The notes under the pieces are model-generated. The model searched no databases, was not told where the DNA came from, and saw only the letters and a program-made list of their open reading frames with translations. Positions 25,790-35,400 of a stretch of DNA of 64,000 bases are shown in pieces. The number at the start of each line of letters is the position of its first letter. Within the stretch, counting starts at the first letter, position 1. Source of the stretch: Orlajensenia sp037404875 (GTDB lineage: Bacteria; Actinomycetota; Actinomycetes; Actinomycetales; Microbacteriaceae). The stretch lies in NCBI RefSeq assembly GCF_037404875.1, contig NZ_JBBELO010000018.1, positions 91,639 to 155,638 of the forward strand. Reading direction: 5' to 3'. The translations under genes were made by a program, and so were the position numbers.

Positions 25790-26611
25790 ATGGACCAGAT
25801 CGCCGAGTTCTTCGACGCGCAGAAGCTCAGCGGTTGGGACCTGCTGTTCGCCCTGCTGGTGCTGATCGCCGGCTGGATCGTGGCCTCCCTCGTGAAGCGG
25901 GCGATCCTGGCGATCGGGGGCCGCTGGCCGCAGGTGAGCCCGCCGCTCGTGCTCACGCTCGCCCGGGTCGCGAAGTACTTCGTCTGGCTCATCGCGCTCG
26001 GCGTCGCCCTCGCCTTCCTCGGGGCGAACGTGCAGCCCCTGCTCGCATCCGTGGTCATCGTGCTCGTCGTGCTGGCACTCGCCTTGCGCGGCATCGCCGG
26101 CAACTTCGGCGCCGGAGTCGTGCTGCAGGCTCGACGACCCTTCACGGTCGGCGACGAGATCGAGGTGCAGGGCATCGTCGGCGTCGTGCGGGACCTGAAC
26201 TCCCGCAGCGTCGTCGTGCACACGAGGGACGGGCGCGTCGCCCACGTGCCCAACTCCGACCTGCTCGAGAACCCGTTCTGGAACAACAGCGAGCACGCCG
26301 CACGCCGCAGCGAGATCCGGGTGCGGGTGAGCGAGCCCGGCCAGCGGGACGCCCTCGAGACCCTGCTGGTGGATGCCGCGGAGGCCGGCCCGCTCGTGCA
26401 CAACAAGCCGCGCCCGAGCGTGCTGTTCACCGAGCTCTCTCCCGAACGCGCCAGTGCGCGGGTGCTGTTCTGGCACGCGCCACTCAATGAGAACGTTGCG
26501 ACGTCGCAGGCCGTCACCGCGGTGGCGGATGCCCTGACGGGCGCCGGTTTCTCGGCCACGGTGCAGTCGGAGGTCCCCGTTCCGCCGCTGGTTCCGCCGC
26601 CCTCGGTCTGA
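25790..26611 (+). CDS. small-conductance mechanosensitive channel (MscS family)
   Basis: 273-aa protein with three N-terminal membrane helices (about 17-35, 53-72, 78-98). The third contains the pore-lining type sequence LALRGIAGNFGAGVVL, then comes the MscS beta domain (FTVGDEIEVQGIVGVV, VPNSDLLENPFWN). It releases solutes under hypo-osmotic shock. ATG 25790 is divergent from sulP over 64 bp; the upstream GAGCAT-N6-ATG resembles the leaderless layout used elsewhere but lacks the T at position one. Confidence 0.88.
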   Translation: MDQIAEFFDAQKLSGWDLLFALLVLIAGWIVASLVKRAILAIGGRWPQVSPPLVLTLARVAKYFVWLIALGVALAFLGANVQPLLASVVIVLVVLALALRGIAGNFGAGVVLQARRPFTVGDEIEVQGIVGVVRDLNSRSVVVHTRDGRVAHVPNSDLLENPFWNNSEHAARRSEIRVRVSEPGQRDALETLLVDAAEAGPLVHNKPRPSVLFTELSPERASARVLFWHAPLNENVATSQAVTAVADALTGAGFSATVQSEVPVPPLVPPPSV

Positions 26612-26628
26612 GGCCAGACGCCGCCGGC

Positions 26629-26650
26629 TGTCGGCCGGGTCGGGTAGATT
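26629..26650 (+). promoter_or_regulatory. RecA-independent damage (PafBC-type) promoter of the helicase gene
   Basis: TGTCG at 26629-26633, 11 nt, TAGATT at 26645-26650, then 8 nt to GTG 26659. The layout equals the mycobacterial TGTCR-N11-TANNNT promoter class. The same TGTCGGCC core appears at the exonuclease promoter at 10603-10596 (minus strand). Confidence 0.5.
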
Positions 26651-26658
26651 CTTGTCAA

Positions 26659-28464
26659 GTGAGTACACCGTTTCCCGGAGGCCCCGTTCCCGGCACCTCC
26701 GCTGCGGAGCACCTCTCTCCCGCGTTCCCCGAGCGGGCCGCGTGGGGAACCGCCGACAAGCTGAGGGCATGGCAGGCCGAGGCGCTCGAGGCGTACTTCG
26801 CGAACGAGCCGCGCGACTTCCTCGCCGCCGCGACCCCGGGCGCCGGCAAGACGACCTTCGCGCTCCGCCTGGCCGCCGAGCTGCGCGCGCGCCGCGTCAT
26901 CGACCGCATCACCGTCGTCGCGCCCACCGAGCACCTCAAGAAGCAGTGGGCGGATGCGGCGGCCCGCGCCGGCATCCGGCTCGACCCCTCGTTCCGCAAC
27001 GCGCACGGCAGCTACGGGCGCCACTTCCACGGCATCGCGGTCACCTACGCCCAGGTGGCCGCCCGCGCGGCACTGCATCGCGAGCTCACCCAGGCATCAC
27101 GCACGCTCGTCATCCTCGACGAGGTGCACCACGGCGGCGACGCGCTCAGCTGGGGCGACGCCATCCGCGAGGCGTTCGAGCCGGCGACCCGACGCCTCTC
27201 GCTGACGGGAACGCCGTTCCGCTCCGACACCGCCCCGATTCCGTTCGTGCAGTACGCACCCGATGAGCACGGCATCCGCACGTCGCTCACCGACTACAAC
27301 TACGGCTACGGTCGAGCCCTGGCCGACGGCGTCGTGCGGCCCGTGCTGTTCATGGTCTACGCCGGGGCGATGCGCTGGCGCACCAAGGCGGGCGACGAGA
27401 TGGAGGCCCGGCTCGGCGAGGGCAACACCAAGGACATCACCGCCCAGGCGTGGCGAACGGCCCTCGAGCCGAAGGGGGAGTGGATCCCCGCGGTGCTGCG
27501 CGCAGCAGATCGCCGGCTGAGCGAGGTGCGGCAGTCCATTCCGGATGCCGGCGGCCTCGTGATCGCGACCGACCAGACGGTCGCGCGCGCCTACGCCGGC
27601 ATCCTGCGGGAGATCTGCGGGGAGAGCCCGACCATCGTGCTCTCGGACGAGAAGGAGGCCTCCGACCGCATCGAGGAGTTCGCGAAGGGGAACGCGCGCT
27701 GGCTCGTCGCGGTGCGCATGGTCTCGGAGGGCGTCGACGTTCCGCGGCTCGCCGTCGGCGTCTACGCAACGAGTTCGGCGACGCCCCTGTTCTTCGCCCA
27801 GGCGATCGGACGCTTCGTGCGTGCCCGCCGTCGCGGCGAGACCGCATCCGTCTTCCTGCCGAACGTGCCGGTGCTGATGGCGCTCGCCTCGCAGATGGAA
27901 CTCGAGCGCGACCACGCCCTCGACCGCCGCACCGACGAGAACGCCGAGGGCGAGCTCTACAACCCCGAAGACGCGATGGTGGCCGAGGCCAACCGCGACG
28001 AGAAGGCCTCTGACTCGCTCACGAGCGAGTTCAGCTTCGAGGCCCTCGAAGCCCGCGCCGACTTCGACCGCGTGATGTACGACGGCCAGGAGTACGGCAC
28101 CCTCGCGGAACCGGGCAGCCTGGAAGAACTCGACTTCATCGGCATTCCCGGACTGCTCGAGCCCGAGCAGGTCTCCGAGCTGCTGCGCCACCGGCAGTCC
28201 CGGCAGGCACGGCGAGCGAGCGACCGCAAGCGCGACGAGCCCGCCAACGAGGAGCCGGTTGCCCTCTACCGCACCCTCAAGGAGCAGCGCACCCTGCTGA
28301 ACTCGCTCGTCGGCATGTGGTCCAAGCTCTCGGGAGAGCCCCATGGCATGATCCACGCGGAGCTGCGCCGCCTCTGCGGAGGTCCGGCCGTGCCGCAGGC
28401 GAGCGTGACGCAGCTCCAGGCGCGCATCGAACTGCTGCGCAAACGGCTGGGTCGCACCCACTGA
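26659..28464 (+). CDS. DEAD/DEAH-box (superfamily 2) helicase
   Basis: 601-aa actinobacterial helicase. Walker A is ATPGAGKTT (about 59-67), the motif II box is DEVHH, motif III is SLTGTPFRSD and motif VI is QAIGRFVRARR. The C-terminal 150 residues are charged and contain a repeated-arginine segment. The fold fits double-strand nucleic-acid translocases of the UvrB/restriction-helicase type; no nuclease domain is seen. The promoter type suggests DNA-damage induction. GTG 26659 start with no ribosome binding site. Confidence 0.85.
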   Translation: MSTPFPGGPVPGTSAAEHLSPAFPERAAWGTADKLRAWQAEALEAYFANEPRDFLAAATPGAGKTTFALRLAAELRARRVIDRITVVAPTEHLKKQWADAAARAGIRLDPSFRNAHGSYGRHFHGIAVTYAQVAARAALHRELTQASRTLVILDEVHHGGDALSWGDAIREAFEPATRRLSLTGTPFRSDTAPIPFVQYAPDEHGIRTSLTDYNYGYGRALADGVVRPVLFMVYAGAMRWRTKAGDEMEARLGEGNTKDITAQAWRTALEPKGEWIPAVLRAADRRLSEVRQSIPDAGGLVIATDQTVARAYAGILREICGESPTIVLSDEKEASDRIEEFAKGNARWLVAVRMVSEGVDVPRLAVGVYATSSATPLFFAQAIGRFVRARRRGETASVFLPNVPVLMALASQMELERDHALDRRTDENAEGELYNPEDAMVAEANRDEKASDSLTSEFSFEALEARADFDRVMYDGQEYGTLAEPGSLEELDFIGIPGLLEPEQVSELLRHRQSRQARRASDRKRDEPANEEPVALYRTLKEQRTLLNSLVGMWSKLSGEPHGMIHAELRRLCGGPAVPQASVTQLQARIELLRKRLGRTH

Positions 28465-28477
28465 GGGTGCACTGCCC

Positions 28478-28483
28478 TAACGT
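28478..28483 (+). promoter_or_regulatory. leaderless -10 (TAACGT) of the MFS gene
   Basis: TAACGT, GAGACC spacer, GTG 28490. Confidence 0.5.
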
Positions 28484-28489
28484 GAGACC

Positions 28490-29878
28490 GTGAAGCTCAA
28501 GACGCGCGTGCTCGTCGTCGCCATCGTCGTCTCGTTCGTCGCCTTCCTGGACGGAGCCGTCACGAACGTGGCGCTGCCCGCCATCCGGCACGAACTCGGC
28601 GGGGGACTGCCCGTGCAGCAGTGGGTGGTCGACGGTTACCTCATCACGCTCGGCGCCCTGATCCTGCTCGCCGGCTCACTGAGCGACAACTTCGGTCGAC
28701 TGCGCATCCTGCGCGTCGGCCTGTACGGCTTCGGGATCACCTCGATCGCCTGTGCCCTCGCCCCGACCGGTGAGTTCCTCGTCGGCGCGCGGATCGCCCA
28801 GGGAGCCGCCGGCGCGTTGCTCGTGCCGAGCTCGCTCGCGCTGATCATCTCGACCTTCCCCTCCGACGAGCAGGGCAAGGCCATCGGACGCTGGACCGCC
28901 TGGACGACGGCCGCCTTCCTCGGCGGCCCGGCGCTCGGCGGCATCCTCGTGGACGCGGTGTCGTGGCGGCTCATCTTCGGCATCAACATCCTCCCGATCG
29001 CGTTCGCGCTCTGGCTCATGATGCGGCTCGGACGCGACGTGCGCACCGCTCCTCGGGTCGGCATCGACTACATCGGCGGCGTGCTCGGCGTGCTGGGGCT
29101 GGCCGGTCCGGTGTTCGCCCTCATCGAGCAGGGGCGCTACGGGTTCGGAAGCCCACTCATCTGGGTGCCGGGAATACTCGGGCTGGCCTGCTTGGCCGCC
29201 TTCGTCTGGTGGGAGGGCCGCTCACCGCATCCGATGATGCCGTTGAGCCTCTACGCGGCGAGGAACTTCGCCTGGGGAAACCTGGCGACCTCCTTCATCT
29301 ACGCCGCCATCGGCTTCTCCGGCTTCGCCCTCACGGTCTTCCTCCAGGAGAGCGCCGGGTACTCCGCATTCCTGGCCGGCATCGTGAGCGTGCCGCAGAC
29401 CCTCATGCTCGTGCTCCTGTCCTCGTACTTCGGCGGGCTGTCCACCCGTTACGGGCCCCGGCTGTTCATGACCGTCGGGCCGCTCGTGGCGGCGGCCGGC
29501 ACCCTCTACCTGCTGATGGTCGGAGCCGACGCGAACTACTGGGTGGAGCTCTTCCCCGGCATCGTCGTGATGGGACTCGGCATGGCCATGACCGTCGCCC
29601 CGCTCACCTCGGCCATCCTGGGCGCCGTCGACCCGATCCACTCCGGCATCGGCTCGGCCGTCAACAACGCCGTCGCGCGCATCGCCGGCCTCATCGCGGT
29701 GGCGTGCACGGGCGTCATCGTGGGCGCGAGCGGACTGGACGTGCGGGGCTACCACCGGGCGGTGATCGCCTGCGCGGTGCTCCTGGCCATCGGCGGCGTC
29801 GTCTCGTGGCTCGGCATCCGCAATCGTGCGCCTGTCCAGCGGATTCCGGATGCCGGAGCGGCCCACCCCATCGCCTGA
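28490..29878 (+). CDS. MFS transporter, DHA2-like drug/proton antiporter family
   Basis: 462-aa transporter with about 14 predicted helices. The first helix is followed by DGAVTNVALPAIRHELG, motif A appears as GSLSDNFGRLRIL, and motif C-like RIAQGAAGALLVPSSLALI follows. These are DHA2-family features of multidrug or small-molecule exporters. Substrate unknown; no linked TetR or MarR gene. GTG 28490 is the leaderless start; the helicase gene ends 25 nt upstream. Confidence 0.86.
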   Translation: MKLKTRVLVVAIVVSFVAFLDGAVTNVALPAIRHELGGGLPVQQWVVDGYLITLGALILLAGSLSDNFGRLRILRVGLYGFGITSIACALAPTGEFLVGARIAQGAAGALLVPSSLALIISTFPSDEQGKAIGRWTAWTTAAFLGGPALGGILVDAVSWRLIFGINILPIAFALWLMMRLGRDVRTAPRVGIDYIGGVLGVLGLAGPVFALIEQGRYGFGSPLIWVPGILGLACLAAFVWWEGRSPHPMMPLSLYAARNFAWGNLATSFIYAAIGFSGFALTVFLQESAGYSAFLAGIVSVPQTLMLVLLSSYFGGLSTRYGPRLFMTVGPLVAAAGTLYLLMVGADANYWVELFPGIVVMGLGMAMTVAPLTSAILGAVDPIHSGIGSAVNNAVARIAGLIAVACTGVIVGASGLDVRGYHRAVIACAVLLAIGGVVSWLGIRNRAPVQRIPDAGAAHPIA

Positions 29879-29923
29879 GGTTTCGGCGAGCCGAAGAAAG
29901 CATGGAGAAGCTGCGACTGCCGG

Positions 29924-29929
29924 TACCAT
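29924..29929 (+). promoter_or_regulatory. candidate -10 (TACCAT) of the Lrp-VIT1 unit
   Basis: TACCAT lies 38 nt before GTG 29967; the intervening leader holds the ribosome binding site GGAAAGGAA. Confidence 0.4.
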
Positions 29930-29966
29930 TGCGGAAGCTTCTGCGCCCTTCGGAAAGGAATCCGCC

Positions 29967-30449
29967 GTGGATTCGAAGAAACCTGATCTCGATCGCGTCG
30001 ATCGTGCCCTCTTGAGGGCGCTGTCGGCGAACGCGCGCGCCTCGGGCTCCGCCCTGGCGAGCGAGGTGGGCGTCGCAGAGTCGACCGTGTCGCTGCGCCT
30101 GCGGCGGCTGCAGTCACTCGGCCACATCCGCGGCTATCACGCCGACATCGACCTCGCGACCCTCGGCGCCTCGCTGCAGGCCCTCATCGCGGTGCGGCTG
30201 GCCAAGCACGCGCGGGAGGAGATCGACGCCTTCTGGCAGGCGGCCCCCCACCTTCCCGGCGTGCTCGGCATCTTCCACATGGCGGGAGCCGACGACTACC
30301 TGCTGCACGTCGCCGCCCACGACGCCACGGAGCTGCGCGACTTCGTGCTCACGCACCTCACCGGCCACCCGGCGGTTGCGCACACCGAGACGAACCTCAT
30401 CTTCGAGCACGTCGACGGCGATGGCTGGAAGGAGCTGGTGGCCGAGTGA
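29967..30449 (+). CDS. Lrp/AsnC-family transcriptional regulator
   Basis: 160-aa regulator: helix-turn-helix about 8-58 (LDRVDRALLRALSANARASGSALASEVGVAESTVSLR spans it) and an effector-binding RAM domain about 70-150. GTG 29967 is chosen for the strong GGAAAGGAA 6 nt upstream. It overlaps the VIT1-like iron protein by 4 nt (GTGA), so it may control that gene. Amino-acid ligands are usual for the family; none is implied here. Confidence 0.88.
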   Translation: MDSKKPDLDRVDRALLRALSANARASGSALASEVGVAESTVSLRLRRLQSLGHIRGYHADIDLATLGASLQALIAVRLAKHAREEIDAFWQAAPHLPGVLGIFHMAGADDYLLHVAAHDATELRDFVLTHLTGHPAVAHTETNLIFEHVDGDGWKELVAE

Positions 30450-31537
30450 GTACCGCGCTACCCGGCGACCGCTCGAGCAGGAACCTGCGCCGCTGGCGGC
30501 AGTACCTCGCCGACGAGCGCGCCGAAGCCGCCGTCTACCGCGAGCTCGCGGGCCGGCGCACGGGCGAGGAGCGCGAGATCCTGCTCGCCCTCGCCGAGGC
30601 CGAGGGGCGCCACGAGGCGCACTGGCGCGAGCTGCTCGGCGCGGATGCGGGCAGGCCGGTCTCTGCGGACCTGCGCACCCGTATTCTCGCCGTGCTCGCC
30701 CGCCGGTTCGGTTCGGTGTTCGTGCTCGCACTCGCGCAGCGCGCCGAGGGCCGCTCCCCGTACGCGGACGACCCGCAGGCGACCGCCGCCATGGCGGCCG
30801 ACGAGCGCATCCACGGGGAGGTCGTGCGCGGGCTGGCCGCCCGCGGGCGCCGTCGGCTCTCGGGCACCTTCCGCGCCGCCGTCTTCGGCGCCAACGACGG
30901 GCTGGTCTCGAACCTCGCCCTCGTGCTCGGCATCGCGGCCACCGGCGTGCCGACCGGAGTCGTGCTGTTCACGGGCATCGCGGGACTGCTCGCCGGCGCG
31001 CTCTCGATGGGCGCGGGCGAATACGTCTCCGTGCGCTCCCAGCGGGAGCTGCTCGAGGCATCCGCCCCCGATCCGAGCGCCCAGACCGTGCTGCCCGACC
31101 TCGACGTGAACGCGAACGAGCTCGCGCTCGTCTACCGGGCCCGCGGCATGTCGGAGCAGGCCGCCTCGGATCGCGCCGCTCGGCTGTTCGAGGCGCTGCA
31201 CGCCGCCGAGGAGGCGCCGCCGACCGCCGGCATCGATGTGCTCGATGACCATGAGACGGTCGGCACGGGCCTCGCCGCCGCGGCATCGAGCTTCTGCTTC
31301 TTCGCCTCGGGTGCCCTCATCCCGATCCTGCCCTTCCTGTTCGGCCTGAGCGGACTGGCCGCCATCGCGGTCTCGGTCGTGCTGGTGGGCATCGCCCTAC
31401 TCGTCACGGGCGCCATCGTCGGCCTGCTCTCGGGGGCGGCACCGCTGTCTCGGGCGCTGCGGCAACTCGTCATCGGCTACGGCGCCGCGGCCGTCACCTA
31501 CGCGCTCGGCCTCCTGTTCGGCACGAGCCTGGGCTGA
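30446..31537 (+). CDS. ferritin-like / VIT1-CCC1 fusion iron (Mn) transporter
   Basis: 363-aa protein. Residues about 15-135 form a ferritin-like four-helix domain with acidic/His patterns (ERAEAAVYREL, AEAEGRHEAHW, ADERIHGEVV). Residues about 140-363 are a VIT1/CCC1 domain with five hydrophobic segments and the family motif FGANDGLVSNLALVLG. Rhizobial MbfA has this layout and exports iron or manganese. GTG start overlaps the Lrp-type regulator stop. Probable role: Fe/Mn efflux under oxidative or metal stress. Confidence 0.86.
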   Translation: MSTALPGDRSSRNLRRWRQYLADERAEAAVYRELAGRRTGEEREILLALAEAEGRHEAHWRELLGADAGRPVSADLRTRILAVLARRFGSVFVLALAQRAEGRSPYADDPQATAAMAADERIHGEVVRGLAARGRRRLSGTFRAAVFGANDGLVSNLALVLGIAATGVPTGVVLFTGIAGLLAGALSMGAGEYVSVRSQRELLEASAPDPSAQTVLPDLDVNANELALVYRARGMSEQAASDRAARLFEALHAAEEAPPTAGIDVLDDHETVGTGLAAAASSFCFFASGALIPILPFLFGLSGLAAIAVSVVLVGIALLVTGAIVGLLSGAAPLSRALRQLVIGYGAAAVTYALGLLFGTSLG

Positions 31538-31570
31538 ACCCGCCTGGGCTGAGCGCTCGGCTCCCCGGCC

Positions 31571-32416
31571 TCAGTGCGCCGGCTCCGTGACGAAGTCGAT
31601 CAACTGCTCCACCCGGCCGAGCAGGGCCGGCTCGAGGTCGGCATAGGTGCGCACCTGCCCGAGGATGCGCTGCCAGGCGCGGGCGATGTCGGCCTGCTCG
31701 GCGTGCGGCCAGCCCAGGGCGGCGCAGACGCCGTGCTTCCAGTCCGTTCCCCGCGGGATGACGGGCCAGGCCTCCCGGCCGATGCGCGCCGGACGTACCG
31801 CCTGCCAGATGTCGATGAACGGATGCCCGACGACGAGCACGTGAGCGCCGTACGGCCCGCGGGCGACGGCATCCGCGATGCGGGACTCCTTGGAGTTCGG
31901 CACGAGGTGGTCGACGAGAACGCCGACCCGGCGGCGGGCGGTGGGGGCGAACCCGCGCACGATGGCATCGAGATCGTCGACCCCCTCGAGGTACTCCACG
32001 ACGACGCCCTCTGCGCGCAGGTCGGCGCCCCAGACCTTCTCGACGAGTTCGGCGTCGTGGCGGCCCTCGACGAAGATGCGGCTCGGCAGGGCGACCTTGG
32101 CCGGCCCGTTGTCGACGGCGAACGAGCCGGATGCGGTGCGGTCGCGACCTCGGGGAGCCGCTGGCTTGGGCGCGGTGAGCACGACCGCCTCGCCGTCGAG
32201 GAGGAAGCCGGGACCGAGCGGGAAGAGGCGGCGCGTGCCGAAGCGGTCCTCGAGGCTCACGATGCCCTTCTCGAGAGCCACCACGGCTCCGCAGAAGCCG
32301 GTGACGACCTCCTCGACCACGAGGTCGCGCTCGGCCCAGACCTCGGGAACCACGCGTCGACCGGCGCGTCGCCAGTCGCCCTGCAGAACATCGCTGCCGT
32401 ACCTGTCGAAGTCCAT
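31571..32416 (-). CDS. DUF3097 family protein
   Basis: 281-aa actinobacterial protein beginning MDFDRYGSDVLQGDWRR, the DUF3097 signature. Middle segments FVEGRHDAELVEKVWG and GVLVDHLVPNSKESRIAD look like a Toprim-style acidic core (EGRHDAE ... D-x-D-like), which would fit a nucleic-acid enzyme; this is inference. It starts 9 nt after dnaE2 on the same strand, making it the last gene of the SOS mutasome unit. No function is established. Confidence 0.85.
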   Translation of the reverse strand: MDFDRYGSDVLQGDWRRAGRRVVPEVWAERDLVVEEVVTGFCGAVVALEKGIVSLEDRFGTRRLFPLGPGFLLDGEAVVLTAPKPAAPRGRDRTASGSFAVDNGPAKVALPSRIFVEGRHDAELVEKVWGADLRAEGVVVEYLEGVDDLDAIVRGFAPTARRRVGVLVDHLVPNSKESRIADAVARGPYGAHVLVVGHPFIDIWQAVRPARIGREAWPVIPRGTDWKHGVCAALGWPHAEQADIARAWQRILGQVRTYADLEPALLGRVEQLIDFVTEPAH

Positions 32417-32425
32417 CGTTCGAAA

Positions 32426-35400
32426 CTAACTGAAGTCGCGGCTCTTGTTGTGTGCCGCCACGGTGAGTGGCTCGAAACGGTCGGCGACGAGGTTGACGAT
32501 GCCCTCCTGGCTGCGCTCGAGCATGCCGCGGACGATCATCGCCGGGGCCTCACGGGCGACGCGGCGGTAGCGGTTCCACACGCCGACACCGGCGATGACA
32601 TTGAGGGTTCCGGTCTCGTCCTCGATGTTGAGGAAGGTGATGCCTCCTGCCGTCGCCGGCCGTTGCCGGTGGGTGACGACGCCGCCCACCTCGTAGCGGC
32701 GGCCGTTCTCGGCGGAGTGCAGGGCCTCCACAGAGAGCACGCCCCGCGCCTGAAGCCCCTCGCGCGCGTGCCGGATGGGATGGTCGTCGGGCGAGATGCC
32801 GGTGGTCCAGAGGTCGTAGACCACCTGCTCGACATCGCTCAGCATCGGCAGCAGCGGAGGCTGCACGACCAGAACCGAGCCATCGAGATAGGCGGCGCGA
32901 TCCTGCGCGGCGTCGCCGGCCACCCAGAGCGCCTCTCGGGGTGCCAGGCCGAGCGACGCGAAGGCGCCGGCCGCCGAGAGCGCCTCGAGTTGCTCGGTCT
33001 TCAGCCCCACCCGGCGCGCGAGATCCGACATGCTGCGGTAGGCGCCGTGGGCCTCGCGCTCCGCGACGATGCGCTCGGCAAGGGCCACTCCGATGCCCTT
33101 CACCTCGGCGAGGCCCAGGCGCACGGCGAAGGCGCCGTCGCGCCGATGGGCAGCCGACTCGTCGGGGCGGCGCGCGTCGAAGGATCCCGTCGGCGGCTGG
33201 ATGCCCTCGCGGCAGCTGTCGCGCCCGGTGACGCGGATGCCGCCGGTGCCCTCGGCCAGCGGCTCGAGCCCCGCGTGCGCGCGTGAGCGCAGGATGTCGG
33301 GTCGGCGCACCTGCACGCCGTGCCTGCGGGCATCGGCGGTGAGCGTCTGCGGTGAGTAGAAGCCCATGGGCTGCGCCCTCAGCAGCGCGGCCAGGAAGGC
33401 GGCCGGGTAGTGCAGCTTGAACCACGAGCTCGCATAGACGAGCAGCGCGAAGCTGATCGCATGGCTCTCGGCGAAGCCGAAGCTCGCGAAGGCCTCGATC
33501 TTGCCGTAGATGCTGTCGGCCACCTCGTCGCTGATGCCGTTGCGGGCCATGCCCTCGTAGAGCTTGGCTTTCAGGGTGGAGATCTTCTCGACCCCGCGCT
33601 TGGAACCCATCGCCCGGCGCAGGCGGTCGGCATCCTCGGCCGTGCAGTCGCCGACGGCCACGGCCATCTGCATGAGCTGCTCCTGGAACAGCGGAACGCC
33701 GAGCGTGCGTTCGAGCACCGGCTCGAGCTTGGGATGCAGGTAGCTGATGGGCTCGGTACCCATCTTGCGGCGGATGAAGGGGTGCACGGCTCCGCCCTGC
33801 ACCGGACCGGGACGGATGAGGGCGATCTCGACGACGAGGTCGTAGAAGCGCCGCGGCTGCAGGCGGGGGAGCGTGCCCATCTGGGCGCGGCTCTCGACCT
33901 GGAAGACGCCGATGGAATCCGCGCGGCAGAGCATGTCGTAGACCGCGGGCTCTTCCTTCGGCAGGGTGTCGAGGCTCCACTGCTCGCCGAGGTCATCGCG
34001 CACCGTGTCGAAGGTGTACTGCAGGGCCGCGAGCATCCCGAGGCCGAGCAGGTCGAACTTCACCAGGCCCATCCAGGCGCAGTCGTCCTTGTCCCACTGC
34101 AGCACGGTGCGCTTGTCCATGCGGGCGTGCTCGATGGGACAGACCTCGCCCACCGGGCGGTCGGTGAGCACCATGCCGCCCGAGTGGATGCCGAGGTGAC
34201 GCGGAAAGCTCAGCAGCTTCTCGGCGAGCTCGATGACGGGGCCGGGGATGTCGTGGTCGGCGCTCGTGATCTCGGCGCCCCAGCGCTCCACCTGCTTGGT
34301 CCAGGCATCCTGCTGGCCGCCGCTGAAGCCGAGGGCCTTCGCCATGTCGCGCACCGCCGCCTTGGGGCGGTAGCTGATGACGTTGGCCACCTGGGCGGCG
34401 TTGTGGCGGCCGTACTTGTCGTAGACGTACTGGATGATCTCCTCGCGCCGATCGGAGTCGAAGTCCACGTCGATGTCGGGTTCCTCGTTGCGCATGCTCG
34501 AGAGGAAGCGCTCGAAGGGCAGGTCGTAGAAGATCGAGTCCACCGCCGTGATGCCCAGGGTGTAGCAGACCGCCGAGTTGGCGGCCGAGCCTCGCCCCTG
34601 GCACAGGATGCCGCGGCGCCGGGCCTCCTGCACGATGTCGTGCACGATGAGGAAGTAGCCGGGGAAGTCCTTCAGCTCGATCACGTCGAGTTCGCGCTCG
34701 AGCCGCGCGCGCACGGCTTCGGGAACGCCGGGGTACTTCTCGGCCGCCCCGCGCCAGACCAGCTCGCGCAGCCAGCTCATGGGAGTGTGGCCGGCGGGAA
34801 CCTTCTGCTTCGGCAGCCGGGGCCGGGCACTGCGCAGGGTGAAGGCGAGCTCGTCGGCGAAGCGCACGGTGTTCGCAACAGCGCCGGGGAAACGGGCGAA
34901 CAGCCGTTCCATCTCGGCGCCGCTGCGCAGGTGCGCACCCGCGGAACCGGGCAGCCAGCCATCCATCTCGTCGAGGCTGCGCCGGGCGCGCACGGCGGCC
35001 AGGGCCGAGGCCAGGCGGTGCTCGTCGGGGGTGGCGTAGTGCACCGCGCCCGTCGCCACCACGGGAAGGCCGGCGGAGGCCGCGAGGGCGGCCAGTTCGT
35101 CGTTGGCTGCGCTGTCGTGCGGATGCCCGTGGTCGAACAGCTCGACGACCACGTTCTCACGTCCGAAGCCGTCGATGAGGGCGTCGAGGGCTTTCGCCGC
35201 GGCCGGGGCGCCTCCCGCGGCGAGGGCCTGGCGCACGGCGCCCTTGCGGCATCCGGTGAGCACGAGCCAGTCGCCCCCTGAGCGTTCAGCCAGCTCGGCC
35301 AGGTCGTAGAGCGGCTTGCCCTTCTCGCCGCCGGCGAGCTGGGCGGCCGTGATGGCCGAGGCCAGGCGGTGATAGCCCGCCTCCCCGCGTGCCAGCACGA

